A program made the translations under genes and the position numbers. The notes below the pieces were generated by a model. That model saw nothing but the letters and a program-made list of their open reading frames with translations. It was not told the DNA's origin and did no database searches. From Chenopodium formosanum (taxonomy: Eukaryota; Streptophyta; Magnoliopsida; Caryophyllales; Amaranthaceae): a DNA stretch of 64,000 bases. Of the stretch, positions 48,073 to 60,014 are shown piece by piece (position 1 is the stretch's first letter; the number at the start of each line of letters is the position of its first letter). The stretch is from NCBI GenBank assembly GCA_024500155.1, contig CM044862.1, positions 28,299,501 through 28,363,500 of the forward strand, given 5' to 3'.

Positions 48073-49443
48073 TCACAGGTTGAATGGTATTGACGGATCA
48101 AAGGAGACTTCATCTCCCATGATAGCCAAAGCATCAGAAAGAGGACTTATTTGAATGTTAGGCTTCTTTACCCCTGGAGGGACAGGAAGTTGATTAGCAT
48201 CAATCAGGTCTTGGATCGCATCCTTCAACCTCCAACACTTCTCAGTATTATGACCCTTGCCTTAATGAAACGTGCAATGAGAATTGGGGTCATAGCTAGC
48301 TGTTCTCTTCTCTGGTTGAGGCTCTGGAAACGGTCCAATTGGCATAATCAATCCTTTACTATGCAAGCGATCAAAAGTGGCATCATAAGTCATTCTTGAA
48401 GGCGTGTTAACCCTCCTTTGCCTTTGAAATATTTGAGGAGGAGCATTAAGGGCCAGCACATCATTGATATTTATATTGTTAGTAGCATTATTGGGTTTAG
48501 AAGACGAAGAAGAATGAGTGTCGTTCTTCTTGTTTTTCCAAGTGTTGTTGTTATTATTGTTGCTACCAGCAGTCTTCATCAGTTCATCTTCGATATTGAT
48601 TCCAATATCGTACACAGCTTTGAAGGTACTCAGAGGTAGAAACTTCAAGTGTTGCTTGTACTTATGAGTCAAATTGGCAATAAACAAGCGAACAATCTCT
48701 TTTTCCTTGGGGGGATCCACCAAGACCGCAGCTGTTTCCCTCCACCTGCTTAAGTAAGTGGTGAAGCCTTCATTTTCTTTCTATTTGAGAAAGGAGAGTT
48801 GACGTTTAGAAGTCTTGGCCTAGATGTTACACTTGTAACGATTCATGAAGCTTTCAACAACATCCTCCCAGGTCGCAACATGTTTGGATTCCAGAGAGTA
48901 GAACCATTAGTGACAGGCATGCTCTAAGGAAATAGGGAACACAATAGGGAAGAGTGTTACATCTACTCCCTTAAGAGCCATGGTCACAGAAAAGGCCTTC
49001 AAATGGAAAAGCGGATTATCAGTAGGCTTGAACTTGGGAATGTCAGCAGTGGAAAACTTCTCAGGAAGCTTGTCCCTTATGGACGAAAAGGTGACAGGTT
49101 GCTCCACATAAGTGAATTCTTCAGAAATCTTACTCATCTGTTCCTTAATCTTGTCCATTGCAACGGCAGTGACATAGTTCTGATTGTCTTGCTCTACCGT
49201 GTTGATTCTAGTGGTGAGTGTTTCCATCATGTTAGACAACATTTCAATTATGTTGTTAATGTTCTCGATGTCTTCCTTAGTAGGCATTGGTTGAAAGTAG
49301 ACTAGAGATAGATCTTGTGGAGATGAATGTGGTGGTTTCCTTGTACGCCTCTTTTGTATAAGAGGTTGTTGAGGTAATGACTCAAACCGTAACAATCTAC
49401 CCCTACTTCTTGACCAAGTGTTGTGACACCAAAACAAACACAC
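48073..49443 (-). pseudogene. element A gag (degenerate)
   Basis: One minus-strand frame from 49443 to 48073 with stops at 48907, about 48838, 48780 and 48262. The first Met of the conserved part may be 49287 (MPTKEDIENINN). The retrotransposon gag domain is clear: FHLKAFSVTMALKGVDVTLFP (48990), WFYSLES (48900), RLFIANLTHKYKQHLKFLPL (48685). An Asn/Ser-rich spacer follows, then a zinc-finger-like CTFH..GHNTEKC (48262-48225). Gag would form the particle. Leucine-rich start (49290-49220) may be a coiled coil. Confidence 0.9.
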
Positions 49444-50753
49444 CTTTAATGACTAAACTTAACCTTAACCCATCTGGAAAAAAAAAAATTTATTTATTTT
49501 GAAATTTGAAATTATCTTTATTTTTTTTATTTAAAAAAAATGGGAGGATACCATCCGACTTACTCCGAAAAAAAAACGACAAAAAAAAAAAACAACACAA
49601 GACTACCCTAAAATACGGTCAAGAAATGGTGCATGACTAACGGAAAAAGTGTGTGAACACGACATGTGAGTGATTAAGTGAAGGTTGTGGACATATGTTA
49701 TGACCGTACAGCTAGACAGGACACCAAACCACACATACGAATCACCTAAGCATGCACGAAGACCAAAATAAGGCTGACTGGACAAACCTCCTGGGCACCG
49801 TGTCACGGTGTTGACTGTCACGACATGGTACAAAGCACCGTTAGACGGGGCAATGTACCGTGCCACAGCATTGTACACTGTGGCGCAGTAGACCTGTCGT
49901 GACACGGTGCGCAATTTCAGGCCTAAACTTGATTACTTTGAAGATTTTAATCAGTTATAGTCCGTACTAATTACTATGTGGAAATAAAAACCCTCGGTCA
50001 TGGATTAAACAAAAAGAGCAGACACATGAAGGTTAGCACCAAACAAACCATGTATCATTTAGCCACGATGATGTAAAAGAGTTCGCAACCTAAGGTCAAG
50101 ATCTATGTTCAACTATTGGTCAAGCTTTAGGTGTCAAAAGGGTACCATGGTTAAGAGTTTGGACGCGTTAGCAAGGTAGCCTCCCTTGAGGGTGTATGCC
50201 AGCGGGAGGCTTCGCGAATTCGTGATGAAATCGAACTAGACTCGATGGTTTGGGTAGATTTAATAACTCGGATGAACCCTTATTTCCATGAGCGTCTTTG
50301 GGTCGATACAGCTTAAATCCCCCGGGGCTAAGACGTATGTAGAACACACAAATTTTTTAAGAAAAATCGAAGGAAGTTGACTGTGAGAAGGGAAAACAAG
50401 CCAACAGACTGATTTTAGGATTGTCTTGACACGACAGATACCACCGTGCCACGGTGCAGCCCACCATCAGACAGTAAACTGCACCGTGAGACGGCATCTT
50501 CTGCCGTGGCACAGTAGTCAGAAGATCTAACTGTTGCCCTGTTTTCCTTCGTACGCAATCAAGTTATTCAATTTTTCCAACGGGACAGACCTAAATACGA
50601 CATTGGGACAGACCTAAATACGACGTTAAAACGTCCATGCTTATGCAAAAATGCCAAATTAATAACGGGAATATTTTTTAAAGAATCTTTCAAGTCTCAT
50701 CCACTCATCTTAATTAAATATTGATCACTCAAATCGATAATTAACCAAGAATC
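49444..50753 (-). other. leader of element A
   Basis: Between primer site and gag. Two clusters of the CCGTGNCACGG palindrome (49795-49912 and 50430-50520), and the block ggaggataccatccgactt (49541-49559), which resembles the blocks near 39997 and 53664. No ORF1 of the kind found upstream of gag in pea Ogre is seen. Confidence 0.65.
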
Positions 50754-50772
50754 CTCCCTAGTGGAGTCGCCA
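50754..50772 (-). promoter_or_regulatory. primer binding site of element A
   Basis: Minus strand tggcgactccactaggga, three bases after the LTR. This is the kind of site (tRNA-Arg type, from memory) used by Ogre/Tat elements. Confidence 0.78.
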
Positions 50773-50775
50773 AAT

Positions 50776-52454
50776 GGTAGGCGTCGCTCAAAGTGTGCCT
50801 ACGTTAAAGCACGTATGAATATGCTTGGCACTCATAGGAAGTGGGAATTGAAATTACGATTAGGGACAACGATTAGGGACAAAGCAAAGTAGGGAACCGC
50901 CAACAAGTTTTTAAGGAACTTGTAAACCGTTAACGGATCATTTAAGGCAACCACGATTAAGGGACAACGATAGGCAACTACGATTGACCCATGAAGGTTA
51001 CACCCAATTCATAATCCATGAGATTACTAACTCCATATGGTTTGGAACCACGAAAGGAGGATCGGGGATGATGGTACAAAGTGAGTCATGGAGTCACATT
51101 CGCTCGTATTGGCCTTTACTCGATTCTTATTGTGAAAAATGATTCATGCGATCTCAAAGGCATACAAACAAAATATTCAATTCGCTCCAAACTATTATTA
51201 TGCTAAATCGGTTGAATATTAATGCAACACATAATTCTAAAATATTTGTGATCACTTGATTAAATAACATGATTAAAAAGGAACCTAAACCAGTTGTCCA
51301 AATTATCTTATTAGGTGTGATTTTTAATTACATATTACCTTTAAACATGCAATACGGTGATCAATAAAATAGAATAAACATTATTATTGGAAGCAATTTA
51401 ACAATAATTCCAACAATAAAAATCGTTAGAAAAATAACAGAAATAAAAGGAACATAATTCTTACTTTGATTCTGTTTGCTTGCAACTATAAAATAATAAA
51501 CGAGTTAGTAACTTCAAGGAAATAATAATAAAATAATAATTAAATTAAATATAATTGATTTGGGGCCAAACCCTCAAACAGTTCTACCTTTCACGCATTG
51601 GCTTAAGGACAGAACCAAGAGTAAAGTTTGGACTCCTTGCAGTGCTTAAAGAAGGAATTTTGAAAGAAGAAGGGTAAGCTAGTGTTTAGGCTAGAGCATA
51701 GAAGAGAGAAAAAATAGAGAATTAATTGATGCCCCGTACATCAGAAATGAGGGGTATTTATAGAAAAAATGTGCTGAGGGAACACACGAAACCCTAAAAA
51801 GATAAAAACCCTAAATATGTATACCGCGATATGGCAAAGTGTACCGTGATACGGGAATTCCCACCGTCAGACGGGAAACATTCATGTGACACGGTGTACA
51901 GTTGTGTTACGCGGAAAATATTTAGTGAACGGGGGAGAAAACACGTTAAGGGTTTACGCGGAAAGGACACGGAAACCCCCGTGTCACAGCAGGTGCCCCG
52001 TGTCACGGGGAACTCCATCGTCAGACGGGACAATTTCCCGTGACACGGTGGACTGTTGCCGTGAAGCGAGAGTTTTTGGTATGTTTTTTCGTCTAAATTA
52101 ATTTTTAACCCTAATTTCGTTCAGCATTTTAAGTGCCGATTGATAATTTCGGGCCATTTCTAACTTCTTATTATTATTATTAAGGATAAAAAAAAATAAG
52201 TAAATAAAATAAATTAAAGGAATGGGCCAAAATAAATAATAAAACATTAAAATAAAAAAAGGTTTGGGCTGAAATTAAAAATTATGCTCTGACCAAACAT
52301 CAAGACTGATCCATGGACTATTCAAAAATTAAATTTAATTAAATACGCTTTTTTAAGCACTCTCGGGATTAAATATTGAACCCATCCAATAGTGGTGGTG
52401 AAAGGTTGTTCATCATTGGGTTTGGTTTTTGGGTAACATTTTTAGGTGTCTACA
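50776..52454 (-). repeat. 5' LTR of element A
   Basis: 1679 bp, homologous to 31179-32849. On its own strand it starts TGTAGACACC at 52454. The inner end reads GG instead of TG at 50776-50777 (plus view). The promoter TATA is on the minus strand (51753-51764). A palindrome cluster at 51830-52070 matches that in the other LTR. Confidence 0.92.
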
Positions 52455-53445
52455 CCAGCTGGTACGGATTGGCGGCGTCATATCCATTTGAGCCAAAGTT
52501 ATGGCGAGAGCCACATGGCGCATTTTGATCCACCTCCTTGTATATCGGAGGAGGCGCAGGTACACTTCGTGCTTTTGATTTATTCTCTTGATAGCCCCCT
52601 AGTAGATTTTAATCGCCTAGATTTTATTTTGACAGGCTAAAGTAGCGGCTAGAGAGTTTGTGCCTCCACCGGTGTCTATCACCTATCAGGGGTCTTTTGG
52701 CCCGATTGAGTGATGATTTCTCTGGCCCCTGAGCCCTGGCGCTTGATAAATGAGTCGATACCTTGCTACCAGACCTGGGTAAGTCTTTCATCATTATTTT
52801 GTTTGGATAGATGTTCTTTGATAATTTCTGTCTTTATTATTTAAAAGTTCTCCCGTGAGGTGGTGACGAGGATGGCGAGAGGCATTGACGCATTCCATTA
52901 TTAGCTCGTGAGATTGATTCGCCGAGCTAGGTGTCGTGGAGGTATTTCTTTTAACCTTATTGCTTACTCTATTTACTTATTTTTTTTCCATGCTTGACTT
53001 GATTTGTTTTTCTATTTCAGCCTATTCCTCTGACACGCACTCGTACGAGACCCGAGGATCGAAAGGAGAGATCTAGATCTGGCTTGAGGTGCCGACGTAC
53101 TTCGGCAGGGAGCCAGGGTGGTCGAGCGGAGTTGGACGACAGTGTAATACTGGAGGATTCCGACTCTTCGTCTGAGGGTGCTTCGAGGAGGTCGACTAGT
53201 CAAGGAGGCGCGACATTAGCTTGTTTAGCGAGAGGTGGGACGTATGTGGTTAGCTCATCATCACAACAGCCACAACAGCCTCAGCATTTGGGAGTGCAGC
53301 TAAAGGGTGAGGTGGGATGGACTGGCCTCATTCTTTCGTTCCCAGCCACCAGCAATCCTGATGCTGGTAAGGGGGTGACTCCTCGGACTGTTCAGTTCTT
53401 TGACATGTTTGGCATTCCTCCACAATTGCGTGCTCCACCATCATA

Positions 53446-54107
53446 GTTGTATTTGTATATATTTTGTATTTTGACTTTGTAGGACTTTGCTTATTTTGAC
53501 TTGACACTTATGTTAGCCATATTGTATATATCCTATGATTATTATGTCTATTTCATCTATGCATTTTTATTTTTATTTTTTATTTTTGTGTGCATATGAG
53601 TGTCAGAAAAAATGAGACTAATTTTTTGAGCAAAAATTTCCGTCATTTTTATTATTAATGGAGGGTATCCGACTTTCTCCCCCAAAAAAGAAAATATGAA
53701 AAAATAAAATTTGTTTTGACTAAAAAAATAAGCTTAAATTTAATTAAACTCAAAATAATCAAATATGGGATAAGTGTTTGGATAACATTTGCCCAAAATA
53801 ATTTTTTGGATAAGGCTTTGAAAAGAATCAAAACCGTTCAGTCAAAGTTCAAATCCGAGTCAAAGTCGGATAACATATGGTCAGTGAAACGCGTAATTCG
53901 GACGTGGAAAAAATTAAATTGTCGCGGCACGCTGGGTTTGTTTTTCGTAAGATCTATTCATAACTAGCCCCTAAATCCGTCAATTTTAGTCTAATTCAAA
54001 CTGGAAAAAAAAAATATCTTCTTTAATTTTTCACCGTGTCTAAGAGTTTTGGCGATTTTACTCGTGAGTGGTGTTTAAGGTTATTTTTTGGAATCCCTCG
54101 GGTTATT
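53446..54107. other. spacer of element B after the PMD gene
   Basis: AT-rich, with gagggtatccgactttctcc (53663-53682), the counterpart of the block after A's PMD gene. I see no trace of the first DUF7745 exon expected here; it was probably lost when the next insertion and deletion occurred. Confidence 0.5.
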
Positions 54108-54610
54108 TGTCACGCCTGAGCTGGCCAAAAGACTCGGAGACCTGCAACACATGAATATTTTCCGGTGACGGCATATTTGCCTCCGAAGGTCAAGTTACTA
54201 ACCGGAAATCAAAAAAGCTAGAGAGAGAAAGTAGAGAGAAGTTGGAGCTATTTAGTGCTCTATTTAATATTATGTTACAGTCCACCCCTCCCATCATAAA
54301 TGATTGGGGTATTTATAGGGGTGGGAATTTATGCCACTTTAGGGTTTGTACCCTAAATTTCCTTGTCTTGATTGGCTGCGTAATCAAGTGATGACACTTG
54401 TTAGATAGGAGGGCCGTTTTACGGCTTTCTACAGTGATTTTGAGATTTAGGCTCTAATAGAAGAAAAAACCCTTTTTCTCTCATTTAAGGTGCTCTTTTG
54501 ATCTTTGACACGTGTCATCTTCCCACAAAGGGACACATGTCGCCCTCTAATTAGACCACGTGTCGCTACAAGATCGGAATACTTGTAAAGGGGTACTTTT
54601 ACCCTAAACA
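54108..54610 (-). repeat. 3' LTR of element D'
   Basis: Plus view TGTCACGCC to CCTAAACA. On its own strand it starts TGTTTAGGGTAAAAGTACCC, like the LTR of D, and ends GGCGTGACA. The TATA (ctataaatacccc) is on the minus strand near 54312. Next to its right end on the minus strand lies the purine tract ccctctatggggaaaa (54611-54626). Confidence 0.75.
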
Positions 54611-54890
54611 TTTTCCCCATAGAGGGGTGTGGTGACTCGTATGCTACGGGCTGCCTTCTCTGATCTTTTATACTTCCTACTGCGTTCGAGTCGGGAGGAC
54701 TAAGGCATATAGTGGAACAGGTGAACGGATCTGTTTCCCTATTTAATAGATGACTGTCTTGGGCAAAATGGCATATCCTGTCCACGTGCAATCCCTCAAA
54801 TGGACGGCTGAGTCTGAGAATTGGGCAGACGGAACCGACACATCAGCTTCATTCTTAGGGGAGAGCTCGGATGCCCGGCTTTTTAGGGTG

Positions 54891-56414
54891 TGACAGGGTA
54901 AAGTCGTATTCCCTAATTAAAAGTAATTCCTAAAACCACTAACTAAAATAGATAGGGAAGTAGGGTCAAATCCACAGGGAAACAAGTCTTTTTATTCCTA
55001 ATTAATTAATATAATCTAGATTATAGAGTAACAAATTATTATTATCGAAGGGAAACTAAACTACTAAGAGAAAAAGTGGGAAAGAATAAAAGTAGGAGGA
55101 GAAACAATGAATAAAAGACCTAGGGCATAGGTTCACCAATAAATAATATTCCAGGGTAAAACATAATAATCAATCATGAATGCATAAATTAATCAGATCA
55201 TAAAGGGCTTTCGCTACGTATTACAATCACACAATTAATTTACCGGTATTAAATCTCATCTCTCGAATCTCGACTTAACCATTTATAAATTAACATGCCT
55301 ATTGAAACTAGACCTAAACATCAATTCTCATATCTCGAATCTCGAATCAATAATGTCAAACTCATGCATAAAAGATCAGGGCTAATCTAGTCACAGAGCA
55401 TTAAACCAATCAATAGGAAATTAATCTAGCATTGATAATTAACAACAATAAGTTACCCCTTCATATTATTTATGGATCTCCATAAACCCTAGAAAGAAAA
55501 CTACTCGCACATAATTAAATATAAACTAAACAAAGCAATTAAAGGAGACATGATTAAGATCAAAGCAAAGAAAATAAGTAAATAAGGAGGGAATAGATAG
55601 TACCAAAAGAAAGAAATATAAAATTGCATAAATTAAGAGTTTAGAGAGAGAAACAAAAGAGAAAGTAATACTAAGAGTTTAATTAAGGAGAGAGAGAGAG
55701 AAGAAAACTAAAACTAAAACTAAAGAAAAAAAAACTAAACTAATTAATCTAAAAGCTACCCCCTTAACCTACGTACTACTACTCCTTTTATAAGGAAAGT
55801 TCAACCCCCAACTTTTTAGTTTCCTATTCCCAACAAAACTCCAATTAGAAAAAATAATCAGAAGCCCATTCTCGCAAGTCTCGTTGCCCCAATCAGATAT
55901 AGAGTACTATGTTAGGCCCAAGTAAACAACAAACCGACTAAACAAAAACAACCTGCAGCATACTAGCCCGACTGGGAATTGGGCCACCTGGCTGGGCCTG
56001 GTCAGTTGAGCAACGAGCTGGGCTTTAATGCTCCATTTCTCTGTTGTTCTTGGACTTGGTCTTTTAGAGTTTATTGGTTCAAGTTTATTCACTTGTTTGG
56101 TCCGTGATATATATAACTTGTAAATTCTTGGACCTTTTCTCGTATCGAGACCTTAATCACCGGATTAAATTTCTGTAACTCGGCCTTGTGCTTAAAATAT
56201 ACGGTCATAAAATACGTTCCGTCTCTAATATCTTTGTAGTGGCTCAATAAGCTTGGGAATCATTATAATTATACAAATTCCTACAAAATAATACCAACTC
56301 TACAAAAACACTAGAAAACGTATATTAGTAATAAAAATAGCTCCGTAGAGCTCAAATAAGCACAAATATGACTGTGGGACGAAGAATAAAAATATATATA
56401 AAATAGACTCATCA
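54891..56414 (-). repeat. solo LTR G
   Basis: 1524 bp from TGACAGGGTAAAG to GACTCATCA (plus view), flanked by the perfect 5-bp duplication GGGTG (54886-54890 and 56415-56419). On its own strand it starts TGATGAGTC. There is no internal element sequence, so it is a solo LTR. A minus-strand TATA is near 55785 (ccttttataaggaaag). An inverted, truncated relative lies at about 58590-59331. Confidence 0.9.
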
Positions 56415-56605
56415 GGGTGGTTGTTCGTATTCTACTAACGTGGCCGCCTATTTGGACGTGTCGTTATACGGCTGTTTATTTTTCCGTCTAAATTATTAGG
56501 GATGCTTTTTAACCTTTTTGAATTCTACGTTAACTTTTTCAAAAAGTAACTGATTGAATTATTAGGTGGGAAAAGTTGGATTTACCATTTTGCCTCGTAA
56601 ATTTG

Positions 56606-56616
56606 CTTATAAAAAG
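56606..56616 (+). promoter_or_regulatory. TATA box of the antisense gene of element D'
   Basis: cttataaaaag, about 350 bp before ATG 56963 on the strand of the antisense gene. It parallels the promoter at 10204-10215 of element D. Confidence 0.45.
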
Positions 56617-56962
56617 AAGAGGTTTGACTTCATTTTATCACTTTGGAACTTTCAGCATATTTAGAGAGAAATCAGAGCTTCTACAAAAAGAAAGTGCCTT
56701 TCCCTTAAATCTTCAAGAGCTCCGCCATCCGATTGAATTTTCCGGCCAAAGTTTGAAGTTTCCGACCATCCTCTAGAGTTTTCTACACGGACAGAGTTAG
56801 ACCGACTGTTCCTCGTACTTTTCTTTTCATGAGGCTGGCCATTTGCTTGGGACTGAGGAGTCTAGAGTGGACAGAGACGAGTTGTCCCCTTCATGGAGTG
56901 GGTCTATTTCTAGTGAGTACCAACTCTCATCCACCTATTCTTTTCAGTCCCTACAGTTGAAT

Positions 56963-58480
56963 ATGGCCCGTACGATGCAAATGTACGATAAAAATGCGGA
57001 AGGAAACCCATACGACAATCTGTTACATCCTAGGGTCCTTTATGACCAAGACAATGTGAACACACAGACCAAATCCACTACCAACATGGCCTCTACTGGT
57101 GGTACTGGGTGTTCGGTGATTGAAATGACCGCCTTATTTGAGGAGCGCCAAAGAACCTAGGGCATTTCTTCGTCTAGGGGTGCGTCCGGGAAAACCCTAG
57201 AGCAAGGGTTCCCCCAATATGCCAACACGGTCATGGAATCAACCGTGTTGCTATCTTAGGAGAGACCTCCTTCCTCTTTTAGGGTGGACAGAGCTAGACC
57301 GCCCATCCCTATTCCTGAACCACCTTATCTCCAACATAGCAGGTCGGACAAACCTAGGACAGGCATTGTTATTACAAAACCGTCTAACATGCCACCTCGC
57401 ATTGCCTCTACTTCGAGAAATCAGACCGCCACTTCAAAAGCTAGGGGCAAGGGTCCCCTGGCACCAGAAGGTGCAGCCATCTCTAGGGGCGGCCATGGCT
57501 CCAAAAGCAGGATCTCGGCTGAGGTTGCTAATTTGGACAGAGTTTTGTCCTCTGAATTTGGAGCTACTCCTCACCCTGGTGAAGAGGAAGCATAGAATGT
57601 GGCCAAAAGGTGAGGCAGCGGCAGAGAAGGGCGTTGCCAACATATACACCTTCAAGGACCCGTACGCTTGTACAGTAGGTAGCACAACCTCGGGCTACCT
57701 GAATGAGGGTGTGGACGAGTACAAGGCCTTCCTCCAGCTGGGAGAAGGGTTTGAACTTGTGGTGCCATAAAAGTCTCTTTCATTAACTGCCTGGAAAGAT
57801 GAGCGGCTGCATCTCAGATCTCTCAGCGTCTATCGAGCCGCTTCAGACGCGAGACTTCGCTTCTGCCTTCATCCCTTTATTCGTACCGTCTTGGACGAAT
57901 ACGATAGTGCTCTTTTCCAGCTGATACCGAATAGTTGGGTAAATATTTATGGGTACTTGGTGACGTGCATCCGGAAAGGCTTCAAGCCAGAATTTTCAAT
58001 TTTCTACGAGATGCACGCCATGACCCGTCTAGAGAAGCACACGGACAGTTGGTTCATTCTTAGCACCATCAAAGACTATGTGGTGGTGACGGAATGTGTG
58101 TCGAAATTGAGGAACTGGAACAACAGATTCTATTTCATAAAGACAAAGGACGCAAAGTTTAATATGCGGATGAATCGGTTTAACGCTAAGCCAATCCATC
58201 TTGGCCGAGGGGATCACAAATCGTACAAGCCACCTGTCCACCCTAGCCAAGCACAGCAACTTAACTACTTCATGGTCAAGAAGGTTAGTAGGGACGCCAA
58301 ATTGGTGGCCGTGCCCCAAAATTGGATCCCCTTGGCTGGCTGGCTCAAGGACCCAATATGCCGGGCCCGATCTGGAAAAACTTTTGCTCAATCGGGCGGC
58401 AGCCAAGAAACACAAGTGATGGCAAAAAGGCAGACCCGATCGGGCGCGTGTGTTTGCAGTAGGTGTAGGAAGTTCAATTT
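56963..58480 (+). pseudogene. antisense Transposase_28-like gene of element D'
   Basis: ATG 56963 (MARTMQMYDKN); the gene in D also starts MAR. One frame holds to about 57597 with stops at 57158 and near 57255; the region is Ser/Pro/Arg-rich. After a frameshift the frame of 57600-58480 has FELVVP, then (past a stop at 57768) RFCLHPFIRTVLDEY, LIPNSWVNIYGYLV and WNNRFYFIK, the Transposase_28 pattern: a FPLHPF-like block, LxPNxW, and a W..RF.F end. The coiled-coil part known from D is missing because the element is cut at about 58490. Function unknown. Confidence 0.75.
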
Positions 58481-58589
58481 GGTTAGTTTGTCGAGCTTAG
58501 TTTTAATACTCTATTGCATTTTTCTTACCTGCATTTTTCCATTATTCTTTCTCTCACACTCAAACTCTAGAGAGCTTTTTAGTTGGTGT

Positions 58590-59331
58590 TTTATAATTAA
58601 ACTCGAGATTCTTCCTTTTTAGTGCAATTTCAATTTTCCTTCTTTCGGTGTTCTTTATTCTCTTTTCATTGTTTATTTTCTTGCTTTAATCTGAATCATG
58701 TCTTCTTTCATTGCTTTGTTTAGTTTTAATTTAATTATGTGTGAGTATTTTAATTCTAGGGTTTTGGGGCATCCATAATTAATATGAAGGGATAATTTGT
58801 TGTTAATTATTGATATTGCATGATAATTTCTTATTGAATTGTTTTAATTCTTTAACATTAGATTATGAATCGAGCAGATGTGAGTTGATTGTACAAGTAT
58901 AACAATAATTAATTGATGAATCGAGTAGATGTTAATTTGATATTAAAGGCTATTTTCAATATATAGAAACTTAGATCTAGTAAATAGCGAGAGCCTGTTA
59001 GATCTATGTTGATAAATAAATTGTGAGAGGTTGTTAATCATGTTATATGTGCAATGTTAATTATTGATTGTTATGTTTTATCTCAGATTATTAGGTATTG
59101 GTGAACCTGTGACCCTAGGCTTTTTATTAATTGATTTCTCCTTATTCTTAATCTTCGTGGTTTAATTCCCTTTTAATAACAACAATTTTTGTTACTTGAT
59201 AGTTTAGATTCTAATAATTAATTAGGAAAAGAAAGACTTGTTTCCCATTGGATTCAACTCTACTTCACTATGTACATTAGTTAGAGGATTAGGTAATGCT
59301 TTTGATTATGTGATACGACTTTAGCCTATCA
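58590..59331 (+). repeat. truncated LTR of family G, inverted
   Basis: Homologous, in opposite orientation, to solo LTR G: for example ccataattaatatgaaggg (58770) and the terminal block tacgactttagcctatca (59314-59331; G has the complement near 54891-54910). Its 3' end is intact at CA 59331; the 5' part is missing. The left limit is approximate. It directly abuts the tail of B's DUF7745-like gene. Confidence 0.78.
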
Positions 59332-59332
59332 G

Positions 59333-59557
59333 CCTAAGAAGAAAAGTACTACCAAGGGCAAGGAGAAAAGAAATACCGACTCTGTAAAAAAGAAAGTATG
59401 GGTCGAAAAAAAGCATGGTGTAATGGCTATTGGAGAAACCATCAATTCTAAGATTGTGTGCAGGTCTTCTAAAGGATCCCTATTGGTGAAAGAGATGGAT
59501 AATGAAGAAGAACTAGAGAAGAATTGGAAAAGGGCCAGAAAAGCGAAGACAAATTAG
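59333..59557 (+). pseudogene. tail of antisense DUF7745-like gene of element B
   Basis: Open frame without start (PKKKSTTKGKEKRN at the beginning), 74 residues, Lys-rich, ending KKHGV..VKEMDNEEELEKNWKRARKAKTN-stop. It aligns with the tail of A's gene (41946-42174): KGKGKEK, then SS/RATK.. and LLVKE/LMVKA blocks. It lies at the same distance before the post-pol hairpin as in A (about 460 and 650 bp). The preceding exons are gone. Confidence 0.65.
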
Positions 59558-60010
59558 AGCATTGCTTTTCTATCCATTTATTAATCAATTTTATTATTTT
59601 AAGTCAATTTTATTTTTTAGCCTTTATTTCTAATTCCATCAATAATGTAATTCTACATTAATTAATGTAATTTTCAGGTTTTTAAGTTAAATTGACTTTA
59701 TTACATTAAATTATTTATACAACAATGAAAATGACTTGAATAAATTTAAAAAATTGTCTAAGTAAAGGAAGATGAAAATTCTCGTAATACACCGAAATTC
59801 GCCCAGATCGACGAAAAAATACTAGCGCTGGAATTTTGAACTTTTCAGAACATGGTAATCCTGTTGCGGTGCGCTAGATCCTATCGTTGTGCGACATATG
59901 ATATTGTGAAACGTTGGACTTGAATTCTACACGCCAATTGTTTTGTGTTGATATGCTGGTGCGGGGATGTAAGATTTGTAAAAATTAAAGTGGTCGCGCC
60001 CTTTAAAGGG
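59558..60010. other. spacer between DUF7745 tail and pol of element B
   Basis: AT-rich, then a short GC-containing part (59865-59950) with gttgcggtgcgctagatcc and cgttgtgcgac, which occupies the place of the palindrome cluster 42395-42735 in A but has a different sequence. Confidence 0.5.
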
Positions 60011-60014
60011 TTGC

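Larger units (their letters stand above)
31179..52454 (-). mobile_element. giant Ty3/gypsy (Tat/Ogre-like) element A with two antisense cargo genes
   Basis: Complete minus-strand element: 5' LTR (50776-52454), primer site, leader, gag, protease, RT, RNase H, archaeal-type RNase H, integrase (49443 down to 42883), then plus-strand DUF7745-like (40607-42174) and PMD (37215-39813) genes, a tandem-repeat 3' region, polypurine tract and 3' LTR (31179-32849). It spans 21.3 kb, about 19.1 kb without the solo LTR inside. The dual RNase H and size fit the Tat/Ogre group. The flanking 5-mers GCAGT (31174-31178) and CCAGC (52455-52459) agree at only three positions. The insertion site is an exon of B's PMD gene. 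The two LTRs look several percent diverged by eye, so the insertion is not recent. Confidence 0.88.
24925..53445 (+). pseudogene. antisense plant mobile domain (PMD) gene of element B, split by two insertions
   Basis: Plus-strand gene inside minus-strand B. The pieces are 24925-25150, 30027-31178 and 52455-53445. The start position has GTG where A has ATG. Reading across the Athila insertion, one frame continues (TIGQLYGSYF, then LWEPYGL). PMD hallmarks follow: DTTNTFHFPWGDMTITP (30170), LLYYLPTHRDL (30510) and WFYEYFP (30748). Introns with GT..AG ends: 30667-30745, 30881-30952, 52779-52847 and 52942-53020, plus a leader intron at about 24435-24923. The C-terminus is Ser/Gln-rich and low-complexity. 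Stops such as those near 30100, 30150, 30170 and 31143 make it a pseudogene. PMD proteins of the MAIN/MAIL1 family are plant nuclear proteins, and the domain is known from transposable elements. What this one does for the element is unknown. Confidence 0.78.
54108..58490 (-). mobile_element. Tat-lineage element D', 3' part (minus strand)
   Basis: 3' LTR (54108-54610), polypurine tract (54611-54626) and a plus-strand (antisense) Transposase_28-like gene, the same layout as element D at 5181-10860 seen from the other side. Solo LTR G (54891-56414) is inserted between LTR and gene. The right part is lost; the remnant ends in an LTR fragment at about 58490-58600. Confidence 0.75.

Noticed and set aside
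57219..57600. Plus-strand frame MPTRSWNQ..
   Set aside because: Its first part overlaps the better-supported frame 56963-57597 and shows no family motif; only its part after 57600 is real coding sequence.
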